DNA of 64,000 bases, taken from assembly GCA_947496705.1 (NCBI GenBank), contig CANMDW010000013.1:1-64000 (forward strand). The letters are read 5' to 3'. The position numbers and the translations under genes are program-made. The notes under the pieces are model-generated. The model was given only the letters and a program-made list of their open reading frames with translations. It searched no databases and was not told the DNA's origin. This DNA comes from an uncultured Aquimarina sp. Its GTDB lineage: Bacteria; Bacteroidota; Bacteroidia; Flavobacteriales; Flavobacteriaceae. Below, piece after piece: positions 52,008-60,663 of this stretch (positions are counted from its first letter, which is position 1; each line of letters begins with the position of its first letter).

Positions 52008-53466
52008 CCCAAAAGACATAGGAAAAGCTTTTAAAGAAAGACTGAGAGATTTTGATGAATCACCCAGTAAATTAGCATGGGAAGATATCGAAGCCGAGTT
52101 ACCCAAAAAAGGAAACAATACTATGGTATATTGGATCAAAGTAGTTGGGGCACCTATATTATTCATACTATTGATATTCTTTGCGTCAGAAAAGTACAAA
52201 AGCATTAAACACAAAAAGCCTCTAACCAACAATGCAACTGAAAATGCAATAGAAATAGAAGATTGCATAGAAACGGTAATAGAGGAAAACAATAAAAAAC
52301 TATCAGAGAACAACAAGTTTTTAAAATCAAAATCTGATGCTAATTATTCGCAAATAGATACAATAAAACATACTCAATCTTCTTTTAATGATAAAGATAA
52401 GAAGTACCCCATCGGCCTGTCGGTCAATAAAAGAAGCTCGAGCTCCAATCAAATAACAGCAAATTCTAGTACCTGGACTTCAAAGAACAAAATTAAAGAA
52501 CACTTGACCAGAAGAAGAAATAATACTTCTTCAGAAAAAAGTGATCTAAAAAACATTTCAAATTACCCTGAATCTGCTATAAACCCCAATAACTCACATC
52601 AAGGAGCACCTAAACCAAAAAACGGTTCTCAAACTCCAGAAGAAAACGAAACAAAAAATGGGCTTAGCAATGAGTACGCAAAAACCCCGGAAAATAAAAA
52701 TCTGTCTGAGACAAAAAATAAACAAATAGCCATCCAATCTGCTCCCCAAAAAGACTCCTTAATAACAAAGAAGAGTAAGGATACACTAATCTATATGTTT
52801 CCACTGAAAAAAAAGATTTTTCGAAAATTCAGTTTGGCATTACATGCTATACCCACCTATACTATCCCAACAGGTGGATCTTTAATAAGTGATCGTTTAT
52901 CTGAAAATTCTAATAATGGCAGAGTAAGCTTGAATTTTGGGCTTCTTACCACAATGTATCTCACAGAAAAAACAGCATTAAGAATAGGATATAGCAGGTT
53001 AAAGTTAAGCAATAAAATAAAAAATGTTTCGACTAACCAATTACCGGAGGCGCTTGGCGATACAGGGATATTTTTATCTAATAATGAAATCATTGAAAAT
53101 TCTGAAGAAGTAGATCTTACGCAAAAAATAATGTATGATAATATTTCATTGGGGTTACAATATGAAATCATCGATAACCGTATTAAAACTTCATTAATAG
53201 GAGGCGTTAGTTTTTTGCTTCTCAACAAGAATAGTATTACTATACATACTTCTTCCGATGATTTTGAGTTTGAAAGTAATAGTAATATAGTAAAAGCAAG
53301 TTTAAGTGCTGATTTTGGAGTGAATTTTCAATATAAACTATCAAAAAAGATATTTTTTAATGTTGAACCTTTGATTAACTATCAATTTCAAAATGCAAGT
53401 GATAATTCCAAAAGCTATCGCCACTTGTACTTTACAATTCAAACAGGGTTTTCTTATGAATTTTAG
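52000..53466 (+). CDS. Anti-sigma-like transmembrane protein with an outer-membrane beta-barrel C terminus
   Basis: 488 residues. Residues 1-42 are cytoplasmic and contain FKERLRDFDESPSKLAWEDIEAEL, the type of stretch found at the start of Bacteroidota sigma-partner proteins. One helix (about 43-62) crosses the inner membrane. Residues about 65-265 are a low-complexity Asn/Ser/Lys/Glu linker. From about 270 to the end (KIFRKFSLALHAIPTYTIPTGG...YFTIQTGFSYEF, with a terminal Phe) it is an 8-strand-like OMP_b-brl barrel. A single chain could therefore link the outer membrane to the sigma factor. It overlaps the ECF gene by 8 bp. Anti-sigma activity is inferred from gene order and domains. Confidence 0.75.
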   Translation: MADPKDIGKAFKERLRDFDESPSKLAWEDIEAELPKKGNNTMVYWIKVVGAPILFILLIFFASEKYKSIKHKKPLTNNATENAIEIEDCIETVIEENNKKLSENNKFLKSKSDANYSQIDTIKHTQSSFNDKDKKYPIGLSVNKRSSSSNQITANSSTWTSKNKIKEHLTRRRNNTSSEKSDLKNISNYPESAINPNNSHQGAPKPKNGSQTPEENETKNGLSNEYAKTPENKNLSETKNKQIAIQSAPQKDSLITKKSKDTLIYMFPLKKKIFRKFSLALHAIPTYTIPTGGSLISDRLSENSNNGRVSLNFGLLTTMYLTEKTALRIGYSRLKLSNKIKNVSTNQLPEALGDTGIFLSNNEIIENSEEVDLTQKIMYDNISLGLQYEIIDNRIKTSLIGGVSFLLLNKNSITIHTSSDDFEFESNSNIVKASLSADFGVNFQYKLSKKIFFNVEPLINYQFQNASDNSKSYRHLYFTIQTGFSYEF

Positions 53467-53739
53467 ATTGAAGTGGTTTAAACTTATCCCTGGTTAGTGC
53501 TTTTCTTATAAAGCATGCTATTTACCACAGTTTTTCTGGCACCTATTAAACTCAAGTGGGTACGTTTTTAGGCAGCATATTTTAAGCAAAAAATGAGTTT
53601 TTCATATGCTCCAGTAAGCAAAACACTTATTCGGCGACAAAAGAAAAAATAACATTTTTGTAACATTTTCATCATATATTACGTATAACAAATAAAAGGC
53701 CCTAAAGTATTCACAAATTAAATTTCAAGGAGAACATAG

Positions 53740-54603
53740 ATGAGACAACTTAAAATTACGAAGCAGGTAACGAATCGTGAAACTGCATCGCTGGATAAGT
53801 ATTTGCAGGAAATAGGTAAAGTAGATCTTATTACTGCAGATGAAGAAGTAGAATTAGCTCAACGAATAAAGGCTGGTGACGAGAGAGCCCTTGAGAAATT
53901 AACAAAGGCGAATTTAAGATTTGTGGTATCTGTTGCAAAGCAATATCAGAATCAGGGACTTACCCTTCCCGACCTTATAAATGAAGGTAATTTGGGATTA
54001 ATAAAAGCAGCCAAGCGTTTTGATGAAACTCGTGGATTTAAATTCATATCCTATGCTGTATGGTGGATTCGTCAGTCAATTCTGCAAGCTTTGGCCGAAC
54101 AATCCCGTATTGTAAGGTTACCATTAAATAAAATTGGTTCTATAAATAAGATCAATAAAACATATGCATTCTTAGAGCAATCTCATGAGCGCCCACCAAG
54201 TGCCGAGGAGATCGCAAAAGAGCTGGATATGACCATAAATGATGTAAAAGAGTCTATGAAAAACTCTGGCCGTCATGTAAGTATGGATGCTCCCCTGGTA
54301 GAAGGAGAAGATTCTAATCTTTATGATGTTTTGAATTCTGGTGAGTCTCCAAACCCAGATCGTACCCTATTACACGAATCTCTGCGTACAGAGATAGAAC
54401 GTGCTCTGGAAACTTTAACTCCCAGAGAAGCTGATGTGATCAGGTTGTATTTTGGTCTTGGAGATCAACATCCAATGACGCTCGAAGAAATTGGAGAAAC
54501 GTTTGATTTGACACGTGAACGTGTACGTCAAATCAAAGAAAAAGCAATTCGTAGATTAAAACATACATCTAGAAGTAAAATATTGAAGACATATTTAGGA
54601 TAA
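53740..54603 (+). CDS. rpoD: Primary sigma factor RpoD/SigA
   Basis: 287 residues, the short form of Bacteroidota without region 1.1. Region 1.2 (SLDKYLQEIGKVDLITADEEVELAQRI), region 2 (NLRFVVSVAKQYQNQGLTLPDLINEGNLGLIKAAKRFDETRGFKFISYAVWWIRQSI), region 3 (IVRLPLNKIGSINKINKTYAFLEQ, PPSAEEIAKELDMTINDVKESM) and region 4 (LTPREADVIRLYFGLGDQHPMTLEEIGETFDLTRERVRQIKEKAIRRLKH) are all present. This sigma recognises the TTTG/TAnnTTTG promoters seen elsewhere in the window. The ATG follows an AAGGAG-type ribosome site, unusually strong for this phylum. Confidence 0.96.
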   Translation: MRQLKITKQVTNRETASLDKYLQEIGKVDLITADEEVELAQRIKAGDERALEKLTKANLRFVVSVAKQYQNQGLTLPDLINEGNLGLIKAAKRFDETRGFKFISYAVWWIRQSILQALAEQSRIVRLPLNKIGSINKINKTYAFLEQSHERPPSAEEIAKELDMTINDVKESMKNSGRHVSMDAPLVEGEDSNLYDVLNSGESPNPDRTLLHESLRTEIERALETLTPREADVIRLYFGLGDQHPMTLEEIGETFDLTRERVRQIKEKAIRRLKHTSRSKILKTYLG

Positions 54604-54666
54604 ATTCCTAAATTGCGGTTACAAACAGTTTTATAACATAACTGTTCGTTTTTTGATTGATGAATG

Positions 54667-54696
54667 ACCTCCGGCTGATTACCGGAGGTTTTTTTT
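54667..54696 (+). terminator. Terminator after rpoD
   Basis: ACCTCCGG (54667-54674), loop CTGATTA, CCGGAGGT (54682-54689), then a T-run. Confidence 0.75.
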
Positions 54697-54823
54697 ATGG
54701 AATGCCGTAAACTCATTGAAAATCAGCCATTAAGATGATTTTCTCTGCTAATTGAAAGCTTAATACCCTGGTTTATCAATTTCAAAATTTGTATCTTTAA
54801 ATGACCTTCCCAATATATTCATT

Positions 54824-55231
54824 ATGAGATATATTATTAGTTATGTAAGTACAGTTAGTCCCAACATATCAAATACTGATATCTTAAGACTTATGGATCA
54901 TGTTAGTTTTCATAACAACACTATTGGTTTTACAGGTATACTTATACATTCCGAAGGTAATTTTTTCCAAGTTCTCGAAGGTAAAGAGGAAATTGTCAAA
55001 ATGATGTTTGAAAGAATAAAAAAAGATCCCAGACATTATAATATCATTAAAATGTTGGATAAAGAAATAAATGATAGTTCTTTCTCAGTATATCATTCTT
55101 CTTTTACGGTTATATCTGGTCATCATAGTTATACCGAATTACAACGATTCTTAAAAGAAGAAAGGGATAATAACCCAGAGCACTACAAAAGTATCTCGTA
55201 CTTGACTCAGAAATTTATGAAGCTTACCTAA
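54824..55231 (+). CDS. BLUF-domain blue-light sensor
   Basis: 135 residues, essentially a single BLUF domain. FAD-binding and photoactive positions are all present: Tyr7, Asn31/Asn32 (SFHNNTIGFTG) and Gln49 (GNFFQVLEG); RIKKDPRHYNIIKML is the usual helix-strand after it. The C-terminal about 35 residues are a helical tail, with no output domain, so it probably signals by binding a partner. It has its own AT-rich upstream region. It stands alone, with rpoD before it and a repeat after it; partners cannot be inferred from neighbours. Confidence 0.9.
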   Translation: MRYIISYVSTVSPNISNTDILRLMDHVSFHNNTIGFTGILIHSEGNFFQVLEGKEEIVKMMFERIKKDPRHYNIIKMLDKEINDSSFSVYHSSFTVISGHHSYTELQRFLKEERDNNPEHYKSISYLTQKFMKLT

Positions 55232-55243
55232 TCTGCTAATTAA

Positions 55244-55444
55244 GAACTCATTTAGACTTTTTTGCCTGTCTGCCGACAGGTAGAATTGAAGCGAACCCAC
55301 CTGCCGGGCGGGCAGGAAATAGAGATTTTTTATTCAGATGAAGCTTTTTTTGAGTTGCATAGCAGTGCTACGGAAAGAAAAAAATGCGAAATATGGATAA
55401 AAAAGATCATTTTGCAGCCAATTGAAAAAAGTTTAAATGAGTTC
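55244..55444. repeat. Intergenic repeat, GAACTCAT family, copy C (201 bp)
   Basis: GAACTCATTTAGACTTTTT (55244-55262) and its one-mismatch complement (55426-55444) bound the element. Read on the minus strand, the start continues TCAATTGGCTGCAAAATGA, like copies A and D. Inside lie two GC-rich hairpins, CCTGTC/GACAGG (55265-55280) and CCTGCC/GGCAGG (55300-55316), and a CATAGCAGTGCTACGG near-palindrome. A 61-codon ORF inside is a by-product. Confidence 0.65.
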
Positions 55445-55485
55445 TAAAACTTAAATAGTACTTTTGCCCAAAATAATATGATTTT

Positions 55486-56148
55486 ATGACTTCAAAACTA
55501 ATTGCACCTTCTGTTTTAGCAGCAGACTTTGCCAATCTGCAACGAGATATCGAAATGATCAATCAAAGTGAGGCAGACTGGTTTCATATTGATATTATGG
55601 ATGGTGTTTTTGTTCCTAATATCTCTTTTGGCATGCCGGTATTACGTGATATTGCCAAGCACGCCTCTAAAACAATCGATGTGCATTTAATGATTGTTGA
55701 TCCCGATCGTTACATCAAAACTTTTGCAGATTTGGGTAGCAATATCCTTACCGTTCATTATGAAGCATGCACACATCTGCATAGAACATTACAGGCGATA
55801 AAAGCTGAAGGAATGAAAGCAGGTGTAGCTATTAACCCACATACCAATGTATCACTACTGGAGGATACTATACATGATATTGATTTGGTATGTATCATGA
55901 GTGTTAACCCGGGATTTGGAGGACAGTCTTTTATCGAAAACACCTATCACAAGGTAAAAAAACTGAAAGAAATCATAAAACGAAATAATGCCAATACCTT
56001 AATCGAAATTGATGGTGGAGTAACCGATAAGAACGCAAAAAAACTTATTGACGCCGGTGCAGATGTATTAGTCGCCGGAAGTTTTGTTTTTAAAAGCGAA
56101 AATCCTACCAAAACAATCAAAGAGTTGAAAGAAATTATAAAAACCTAG
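55486..56148 (+). CDS. rpe: Ribulose-phosphate 3-epimerase
   Basis: 220 residues, TIM barrel. It interconverts ribulose-5-phosphate and xylulose-5-phosphate in the pentose phosphate pathway. Motifs: IAPSVLAADFANL (N-terminal, catalytic Ser/Asp region), WFHIDIMDGVFVPNISFGM (metal His and Asp), IDVHLMIVDPDRY (second metal His), VCIMSVNPGFGGQSFIENTYHKVKKL and LIEIDGGVTDKNAKKLIDAGADVLVAGS (catalytic Asp and phosphate site). The next gene starts 8 bp later, so they may be co-transcribed. Confidence 0.95.
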   Translation: MTSKLIAPSVLAADFANLQRDIEMINQSEADWFHIDIMDGVFVPNISFGMPVLRDIAKHASKTIDVHLMIVDPDRYIKTFADLGSNILTVHYEACTHLHRTLQAIKAEGMKAGVAINPHTNVSLLEDTIHDIDLVCIMSVNPGFGGQSFIENTYHKVKKLKEIIKRNNANTLIEIDGGVTDKNAKKLIDAGADVLVAGSFVFKSENPTKTIKELKEIIKT

Positions 56149-56156
56149 GAAATACA

Positions 56157-57287
56157 ATGGAACAGCATCCTATACCTTCATTTGACACCTGGACGTCATT
56201 TTTTTTGTTGGTAAGCTCATTAGGGTTCTTTCTTAGTATTATTTTAAGTCTTCATAAAAATAGCAGGATGAACAACACCCCTATTATCCTGCTTATATTA
56301 GGATTTTCTTTCATTCTTGTTCAATATGTGTTTTTTTGGACCAAATACGATACTATTTATCCGTATTCCTATTTTTTTGATTCCAGTTGGTATCTGGCTT
56401 TTGGACCACTGCTATATAGTTACATCACAAAGTTATATAGTAAATCATTCAAAATAAGATGGTATCATTTTGTACCTGCGCTACTCTCCTTTATGATCAA
56501 CGCATACTATCTGATTAAGTCGAGTGGGTTCCAAAATCTTGAAGAATATAGAGGTGACGTTTTATTCTACTTTTTTTGGTCACTGAGATCTCCCTGGCTT
56601 GCCGCATTATCGTTAATCGTTTATCTAATAACCATAAAGGATTTTATTTCTTTTTATAAAGATGATAAAAACTCACAATATCAAGCTATTAGAAAAAAAT
56701 GGGCCGGTCTTCTTATCAACTTGTTTCTGATCTTTACTATTTCATACATCAGCTATTATGTATTGGTTAAATTTTCGTTCTTTAACCCTGTTTGGGATTA
56801 TGCGATTTCTTTCTCTATGTCTTTTTCGATATATGCTATAGGATATATGGCATACAGAGAACCGTCAATCTTTAATGGAGAATTGTTATCCAATGTATTC
56901 TTAAAAGAAGCGGGTAATGGAAAATTAACCGAAACTACCAAAAATGAATTTTATAACAGACTACTTTCGTATATCAGGAAAAATAAGCCCTACTTAGACA
57001 ATAACCTTCGCCTGGTGCAACTTGCTGACAACATTGGTTTTTCTACCCATATCCTTTCAAAACTTATAAATGAAAAGGCCAAAAAGAATTTTAATCAATT
57101 TATCAATGAATATAGATTAGAAGAAGCCAAAAAATTACTTGTCGAAGATGCTTCTACAAGCATCAAAACTATCTATTTTGATGTAGGGTTTAACAATAAA
57201 GCTACTTTTAATAATGCTTTTAAAAATAAATTTAATTGTACCCCTTCAGAATATAAAAAGAGAAATCTTCAGGCTCAGGATAAATAA
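56157..57287 (+). CDS. AraC-family regulator with an integral-membrane sensor domain
   Basis: 376 residues. Residues about 10-235 contain seven or so hydrophobic helices (SFFLLVSSLGFFLSIILSL, ILLILGFSFILVQYVFFW, WYLAFGPLLYSYITKLY and on), and the C-terminal about 100 residues an AraC/XylS DNA-binding domain (LVQLADNIGFSTHILSKLINEKAKKNFNQFINEYRLEEAKKLL, then TIYFDVGFNNKATFNNAFKNKFNCTPSEYKKRN). This architecture senses a membrane or periplasmic signal and acts directly on DNA. It precedes the T9SS ASPIC/UnbV gene by 81 bp. Target genes are unknown. Confidence 0.9.
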   Translation: MEQHPIPSFDTWTSFFLLVSSLGFFLSIILSLHKNSRMNNTPIILLILGFSFILVQYVFFWTKYDTIYPYSYFFDSSWYLAFGPLLYSYITKLYSKSFKIRWYHFVPALLSFMINAYYLIKSSGFQNLEEYRGDVLFYFFWSLRSPWLAALSLIVYLITIKDFISFYKDDKNSQYQAIRKKWAGLLINLFLIFTISYISYYVLVKFSFFNPVWDYAISFSMSFSIYAIGYMAYREPSIFNGELLSNVFLKEAGNGKLTETTKNEFYNRLLSYIRKNKPYLDNNLRLVQLADNIGFSTHILSKLINEKAKKNFNQFINEYRLEEAKKLLVEDASTSIKTIYFDVGFNNKATFNNAFKNKFNCTPSEYKKRNLQAQDK

Positions 57288-57368
57288 AAAGTAAAGAATT
57301 ATAATTCTAAACCAGTTCTCTATCTGTTTTACAGAATTTTATATCTATAAATCTTAAAATCCTGGCTT

Positions 57369-59126
57369 ATGAGAACGCTAACAATACTATTCTTTTTCAG
57401 TTTTACTATCACTGTTTTTTCACAAAAATTCACATTAATTACAGATACAATTAATCCTGTAGTCTCTGCACCAACTATTGGGGGCACCTATTTTGGTACC
57501 GCATGGACAGATATAGACAATGACAACAAACTAGATTTGTTTTATGGAGGTACTATCTTTAGAAACCTTGGAAAAGGAAACTTTGAGGTTGCTCAAGGCG
57601 GTGCTGCTATTCCTATCGCTACAGCACTTGTTGGCTGTAGTTGGGCAGACTATGAAAATGATGGGGATTTAGACCTGATTTATTCGCGGTTTTCTGCTCC
57701 AGCAACGTTTCAAACCAGAATTTACAAAAATAATAAGGGGCAATTTACAGAGGTCAACACAGTGTTGAACACGATCAATTCGGCCACCTGGAGTACGCAA
57801 TGGTGTGACTATAATAATGATAGTTATATAGACTTTATCCTCACTTTTGCCAACGGTTTTTTAAACCCTTCCAGTTTTCCAAACAGATTATATAGAGGTA
57901 ATCCTAATGGCACATTTACAGAAGTTACAGAACCCTATGAGTTTCTTACAGAAAAAGAAGCGTATACCGTATCCAATTGGACAGATTATGATGAAGATGG
58001 AGATACCGATCTATTCATTGCCAGTGGCCCTGCATCGGGTCCTGCCGGAATAAAGCAGGACTTTTTATTTAAGAACCTGCAAGTTGAAACCGGAAACGAA
58101 GGGTTTGTAAAATTAACCAACGCCGACCTTTCTTTTGCCGAAGATCCTCAAGACGGGCAATGCTACAATGTTATCGATTATGACAACGATGGCGATCTCG
58201 ATGTGGCTCTTACCAATTACTCGGGAATTGAAAACAAGTTTTATGTAAATAATTCGGGAACCTATGTGAACACAAATACTCCCTTTACCACGACCAACAA
58301 TCAGAATCTAACCAATGCCTGGGGGGATTTTGATAATGATGGAGATTTGGATGTCATTATTACAGCTTCCAGTGCAACAGGTAGTGGTTACTTTATCAAT
58401 AACGGAGACGGAACCTTTACAGAAAGCGGTTCTAATTTTATCAATACCGCTACTTCAGGAAATTCTACCGGAGCAACCGTTGGGGATTACGATAATGATG
58501 GCGATCTGGACTTTTTTGTGGTAGGTGGCGGTATCAAAGGGCTTTTTAGAAATGATCTGGAAACAAAAAACCGCTTTGTAAATATCAAACTCATAGGAAG
58601 GTCCTCAAACAAGGCTGGTCTGGGTGCCAGAATAGAATTAACCACCAGGATCAGAGGTAAATGGGTGACCCAAAAAAGAGAAATCTCGGCTTCAAATACC
58701 TTTATGGGGCATAACAGTCTAAGAGCTCATTTTGGACTCGGTAATGCTCGTAGAATTAAAAGATTAACCATCTATTGGCCATCTGGGCGCGTAGATAGAT
58801 ACAGAAACCTGCGAGTAAATAAATTTCTTACGCTCAAAGAAGGCAAAAGAAGACCTATTTGGTTGCCAATCAAAAAGACAAACATCAAAGTAATACTATA
58901 TCCAAATCCCGTCAAAGATCTGGTAAAAATCAAGATCACTGCCTCAGAAATCAAAAATTCGATTACAGTTAAAATAATAGATGTAAAAGGTCTTATTATT
59001 TCTGAAAACACCTTTAATCCTAATCAGGATATTACATTAAACACATCGTCTTTACGTAAAGGCAATTATTTTTTAAATATTACCATAGGTGAAAAGAACA
59101 TTATTAAAAAGTTGATGATAAAATAA
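57369..59126 (+). CDS. Secreted VCBS/FG-GAP repeat, ASPIC/UnbV domain protein, T9SS type A cargo
   Basis: 585 residues with a signal peptide (cleavage near VFSQ). Several FG-GAP/VCBS repeats (WTDIDNDNKLDLFYGG, WADYENDGDLDLIYS, WTDYDEDGDTDLFIA, VIDYDNDGDLDVALTN, WGDFDNDGDLDVIIT, VGDYDNDGDLDFFVVGGG) fold as a Ca-binding beta-propeller. The ASPIC/UnbV domain follows (RFVNIKLIGRSSNKAGLGARIELTTRI...HFGLGNARRIKRLTIYWPSGRVDRYRNLRVN), about 400-485. The last about 75 residues (VILYPNPVKDLVKIKIT...LNTSSLRKGNYFLNITIGEKNIIKKLMIK) form a type A sorting domain. It would be a CRTAC1-like surface or secreted protein. Ligand unknown. Confidence 0.9.
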   Translation: MRTLTILFFFSFTITVFSQKFTLITDTINPVVSAPTIGGTYFGTAWTDIDNDNKLDLFYGGTIFRNLGKGNFEVAQGGAAIPIATALVGCSWADYENDGDLDLIYSRFSAPATFQTRIYKNNKGQFTEVNTVLNTINSATWSTQWCDYNNDSYIDFILTFANGFLNPSSFPNRLYRGNPNGTFTEVTEPYEFLTEKEAYTVSNWTDYDEDGDTDLFIASGPASGPAGIKQDFLFKNLQVETGNEGFVKLTNADLSFAEDPQDGQCYNVIDYDNDGDLDVALTNYSGIENKFYVNNSGTYVNTNTPFTTTNNQNLTNAWGDFDNDGDLDVIITASSATGSGYFINNGDGTFTESGSNFINTATSGNSTGATVGDYDNDGDLDFFVVGGGIKGLFRNDLETKNRFVNIKLIGRSSNKAGLGARIELTTRIRGKWVTQKREISASNTFMGHNSLRAHFGLGNARRIKRLTIYWPSGRVDRYRNLRVNKFLTLKEGKRRPIWLPIKKTNIKVILYPNPVKDLVKIKITASEIKNSITVKIIDVKGLIISENTFNPNQDITLNTSSLRKGNYFLNITIGEKNIIKKLMIK

Positions 59127-59147
59127 ACAGTTCCTTTTTGGTCTGAA

Positions 59148-59183
59148 AAAGGCAGGTTTCTCTTTTGAAGCTTGCCTTTTCTC
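59148..59183 (+). terminator. Terminator after the ASPIC/UnbV gene
   Basis: AAAAGGCAG pairs with CTTGCCTTTT around TTTCTCTTTTGAAG, followed by CT-rich sequence. Confidence 0.55.
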
Positions 59184-59259
59184 TTGGTATGACCTCAAAA
59201 ATTAGTAGTTTTACCCAGTAATTCGGGATTTGGCCTTTAAAAACCAGCACATTTTCTTC

Positions 59260-60237
59260 ATGAAGCATATAGACTTAATTATTATTGGAGGAGGACCTAT
59301 AGGAATCGCCTGTGGATTGGAGGCAAAGAAAAACGGTATAAACTATCTTATTATCGAAAAAGGCCCTATCGTTAATTCACTATTTAACTACCCGATAAAT
59401 ATGCAGTTCTTTTCCTCTTCAGAAAAGCTGGAAATAGACAATATCCCATTTATTAGTAAAGAAGCCAAGCCCAAACGTAATGAGGCACTGGAGTATTATC
59501 GCAGGATTGTAACTTCTAATGATTTGAATATTAATTTATTTGAAAAAGTTACTTCGGTAAAGAAACAACAAGAAACGTTTACTATTGAGACCGACAAGCA
59601 AACCTATATTGCTTCTTTCATCATTGCGGCTACCGGATTCTATGACATTCCAAATACTATAGATGTCCCCGGAGAAGACCTACCCAAAGTATCTCATTAT
59701 TACAAAGATCCACATTTTTATGCCAAGCAGAAATTAGCTGTAATCGGTGCCAGTAATTCTGCCGTAGATGCAGCACTGGAATGCTATCGAAAAGGCGCCG
59801 AGGTAACCATGATCGTTCGCGGCCCCGAAATTGGAAGACGCGTGAAATATTGGGTACGGCCTGATATAGAAAATCGCATCACCGAAGGTAGCATCAAAGC
59901 ATTTTATAATGCAACGGTCAAAGAAATACTTCAGGATAAAATTAGTATAGAAACCCCAGAAGGTAAATTTGATATCGACAATGATTATGTACTGGCCTTA
60001 ACCGGATACAAACCCAATTTTGAGTTTTTACAAAAGATAGGGATCCAACTCTCTGACGACCAGAAACTATATCCTCAATACAACAAAGAAACCATGGAAA
60101 CCAATGTAAAAAACCTGTATTTGGCTGGTGTTATATGTGGTGGGATGGATACGCATATTTGGTTTATAGAAAATTCGCGTATTCATGCAAAAACAATACT
60201 ACAGTCGATCGTTTCTAAAACAAAATCACTTCAATAA
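59260..60237 (+). CDS. ypdA: YpdA-family FAD/NADPH-dependent (bacillithiol) disulfide reductase
   Basis: 325 residues from the ATG at 59260 (MKHIDLIIIGGGPIGIACGLEA); a TTG 30 bases upstream is unlikely. FAD motif IIIGGGPIG, NADPH motif KLAVIGASNSAVDAALECYRKGAEVTMIVR, FAD-second motif IAATGFYDIPN, and C-terminal LYLAGVICGGMDTHIWFIENSRIHAKTI. This is the pattern of YpdA/Bdr, which reduces bacillithiol disulfide in Firmicutes and some Bacteroidota. It lacks the CxxC of thioredoxin reductases; the Cys of VICGGMDT matches the one I recall as important. The last four codons and terminator are duplicated 1 kb downstream. Confidence 0.9.
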   Translation: MKHIDLIIIGGGPIGIACGLEAKKNGINYLIIEKGPIVNSLFNYPINMQFFSSSEKLEIDNIPFISKEAKPKRNEALEYYRRIVTSNDLNINLFEKVTSVKKQQETFTIETDKQTYIASFIIAATGFYDIPNTIDVPGEDLPKVSHYYKDPHFYAKQKLAVIGASNSAVDAALECYRKGAEVTMIVRGPEIGRRVKYWVRPDIENRITEGSIKAFYNATVKEILQDKISIETPEGKFDIDNDYVLALTGYKPNFEFLQKIGIQLSDDQKLYPQYNKETMETNVKNLYLAGVICGGMDTHIWFIENSRIHAKTILQSIVSKTKSLQ

Positions 60238-60263
60238 TAAAGCCGAACATCTGGTTCGGCTTT
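60223..60263 (+). repeat. 41-bp direct repeat, copy 1 (ypdA 3' end and terminator)
   Basis: The sequence from the last sense codons of ypdA (K-S-L-Q-stop) through the terminator is identical over 41 bp to 61233-61273. Homology continues more loosely for about 25 bp (TAAGGTTATT in both). The 969 bp between the copies have no gene. Confidence 0.85.
60239..60263 (+). terminator. Terminator of ypdA
   Basis: AAAGCCGAAC (60239-60248), loop ATCTG, GTTCGGCTTT (60254-60263). The identical hairpin recurs at 61249-61273. Confidence 0.8.
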
Positions 60264-60333
60264 AACTATACACTTAAGGTTATTACTGTCTGGTAAATAT
60301 TTTGCTAATACTATTTAATGTATTGAAAAAAAT

Positions 60334-60545
60334 CACTAGCATCCGAAAGTTACGTTTTTAAACTTAAATTTAAGAATCAAAATATTGAAAAGTCCAGACC
60401 CCAAAGGTTTTAAAAACCTTTGGGGTCTTATAATATGGCTTTTTTAGTAAAAAACTTATTTTCTGGAGAAATTCTAATTTACAAACTGTTTATAAGGGTT
60501 TACGTAAGTTTTTAGTTAATTTTAATAAACTTTCGGATGCTAGTG
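60334..60545. mobile_element. 212-bp MITE with 18-bp perfect TIRs and 9-bp target duplication
   Basis: CACTAGCATCCGAAAGTT (60334-60351) and its exact complement (60528-60545) form the ends. GAAAAAAAT lies directly outside both ends (60325-60333 and 60546-60554), a perfect 9-bp target-site duplication. It has no ORF, so it depends on a transposase encoded elsewhere. A GACCCCAAAGG/CCTTTGGGGTC palindrome lies in the left half. Confidence 0.9.
60397..60427. repeat. 31-bp near-perfect palindrome inside the MITE
   Basis: GACCCCAAAGGTTTT is followed by AAAAACCTTTGGGGTC, a 15-bp stem with no loop to speak of; it would extrude as a cruciform or form an RNA hairpin. Such CCCCAAAGG palindromes recur in Bacteroidota intergenic DNA to my recollection. 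Confidence 0.75.
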
Positions 60546-60663
60546 GAAAAAAATAAATATTTTATGCACAGAATTTTAGTAAAGTCTTGGTTTTTGAATC
60601 TTGCAGCCTGCCTGGATCGGTAGACAGGCGTTAGCGATCTTGTTTCTTTAACCGGACACTACT

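Noticed and set aside
55262..55447. Plus-strand ORF of 61 codons
   Set aside because: It runs through repeat copy C and its GC-rich palindromes; no start or ribosome site is convincing.
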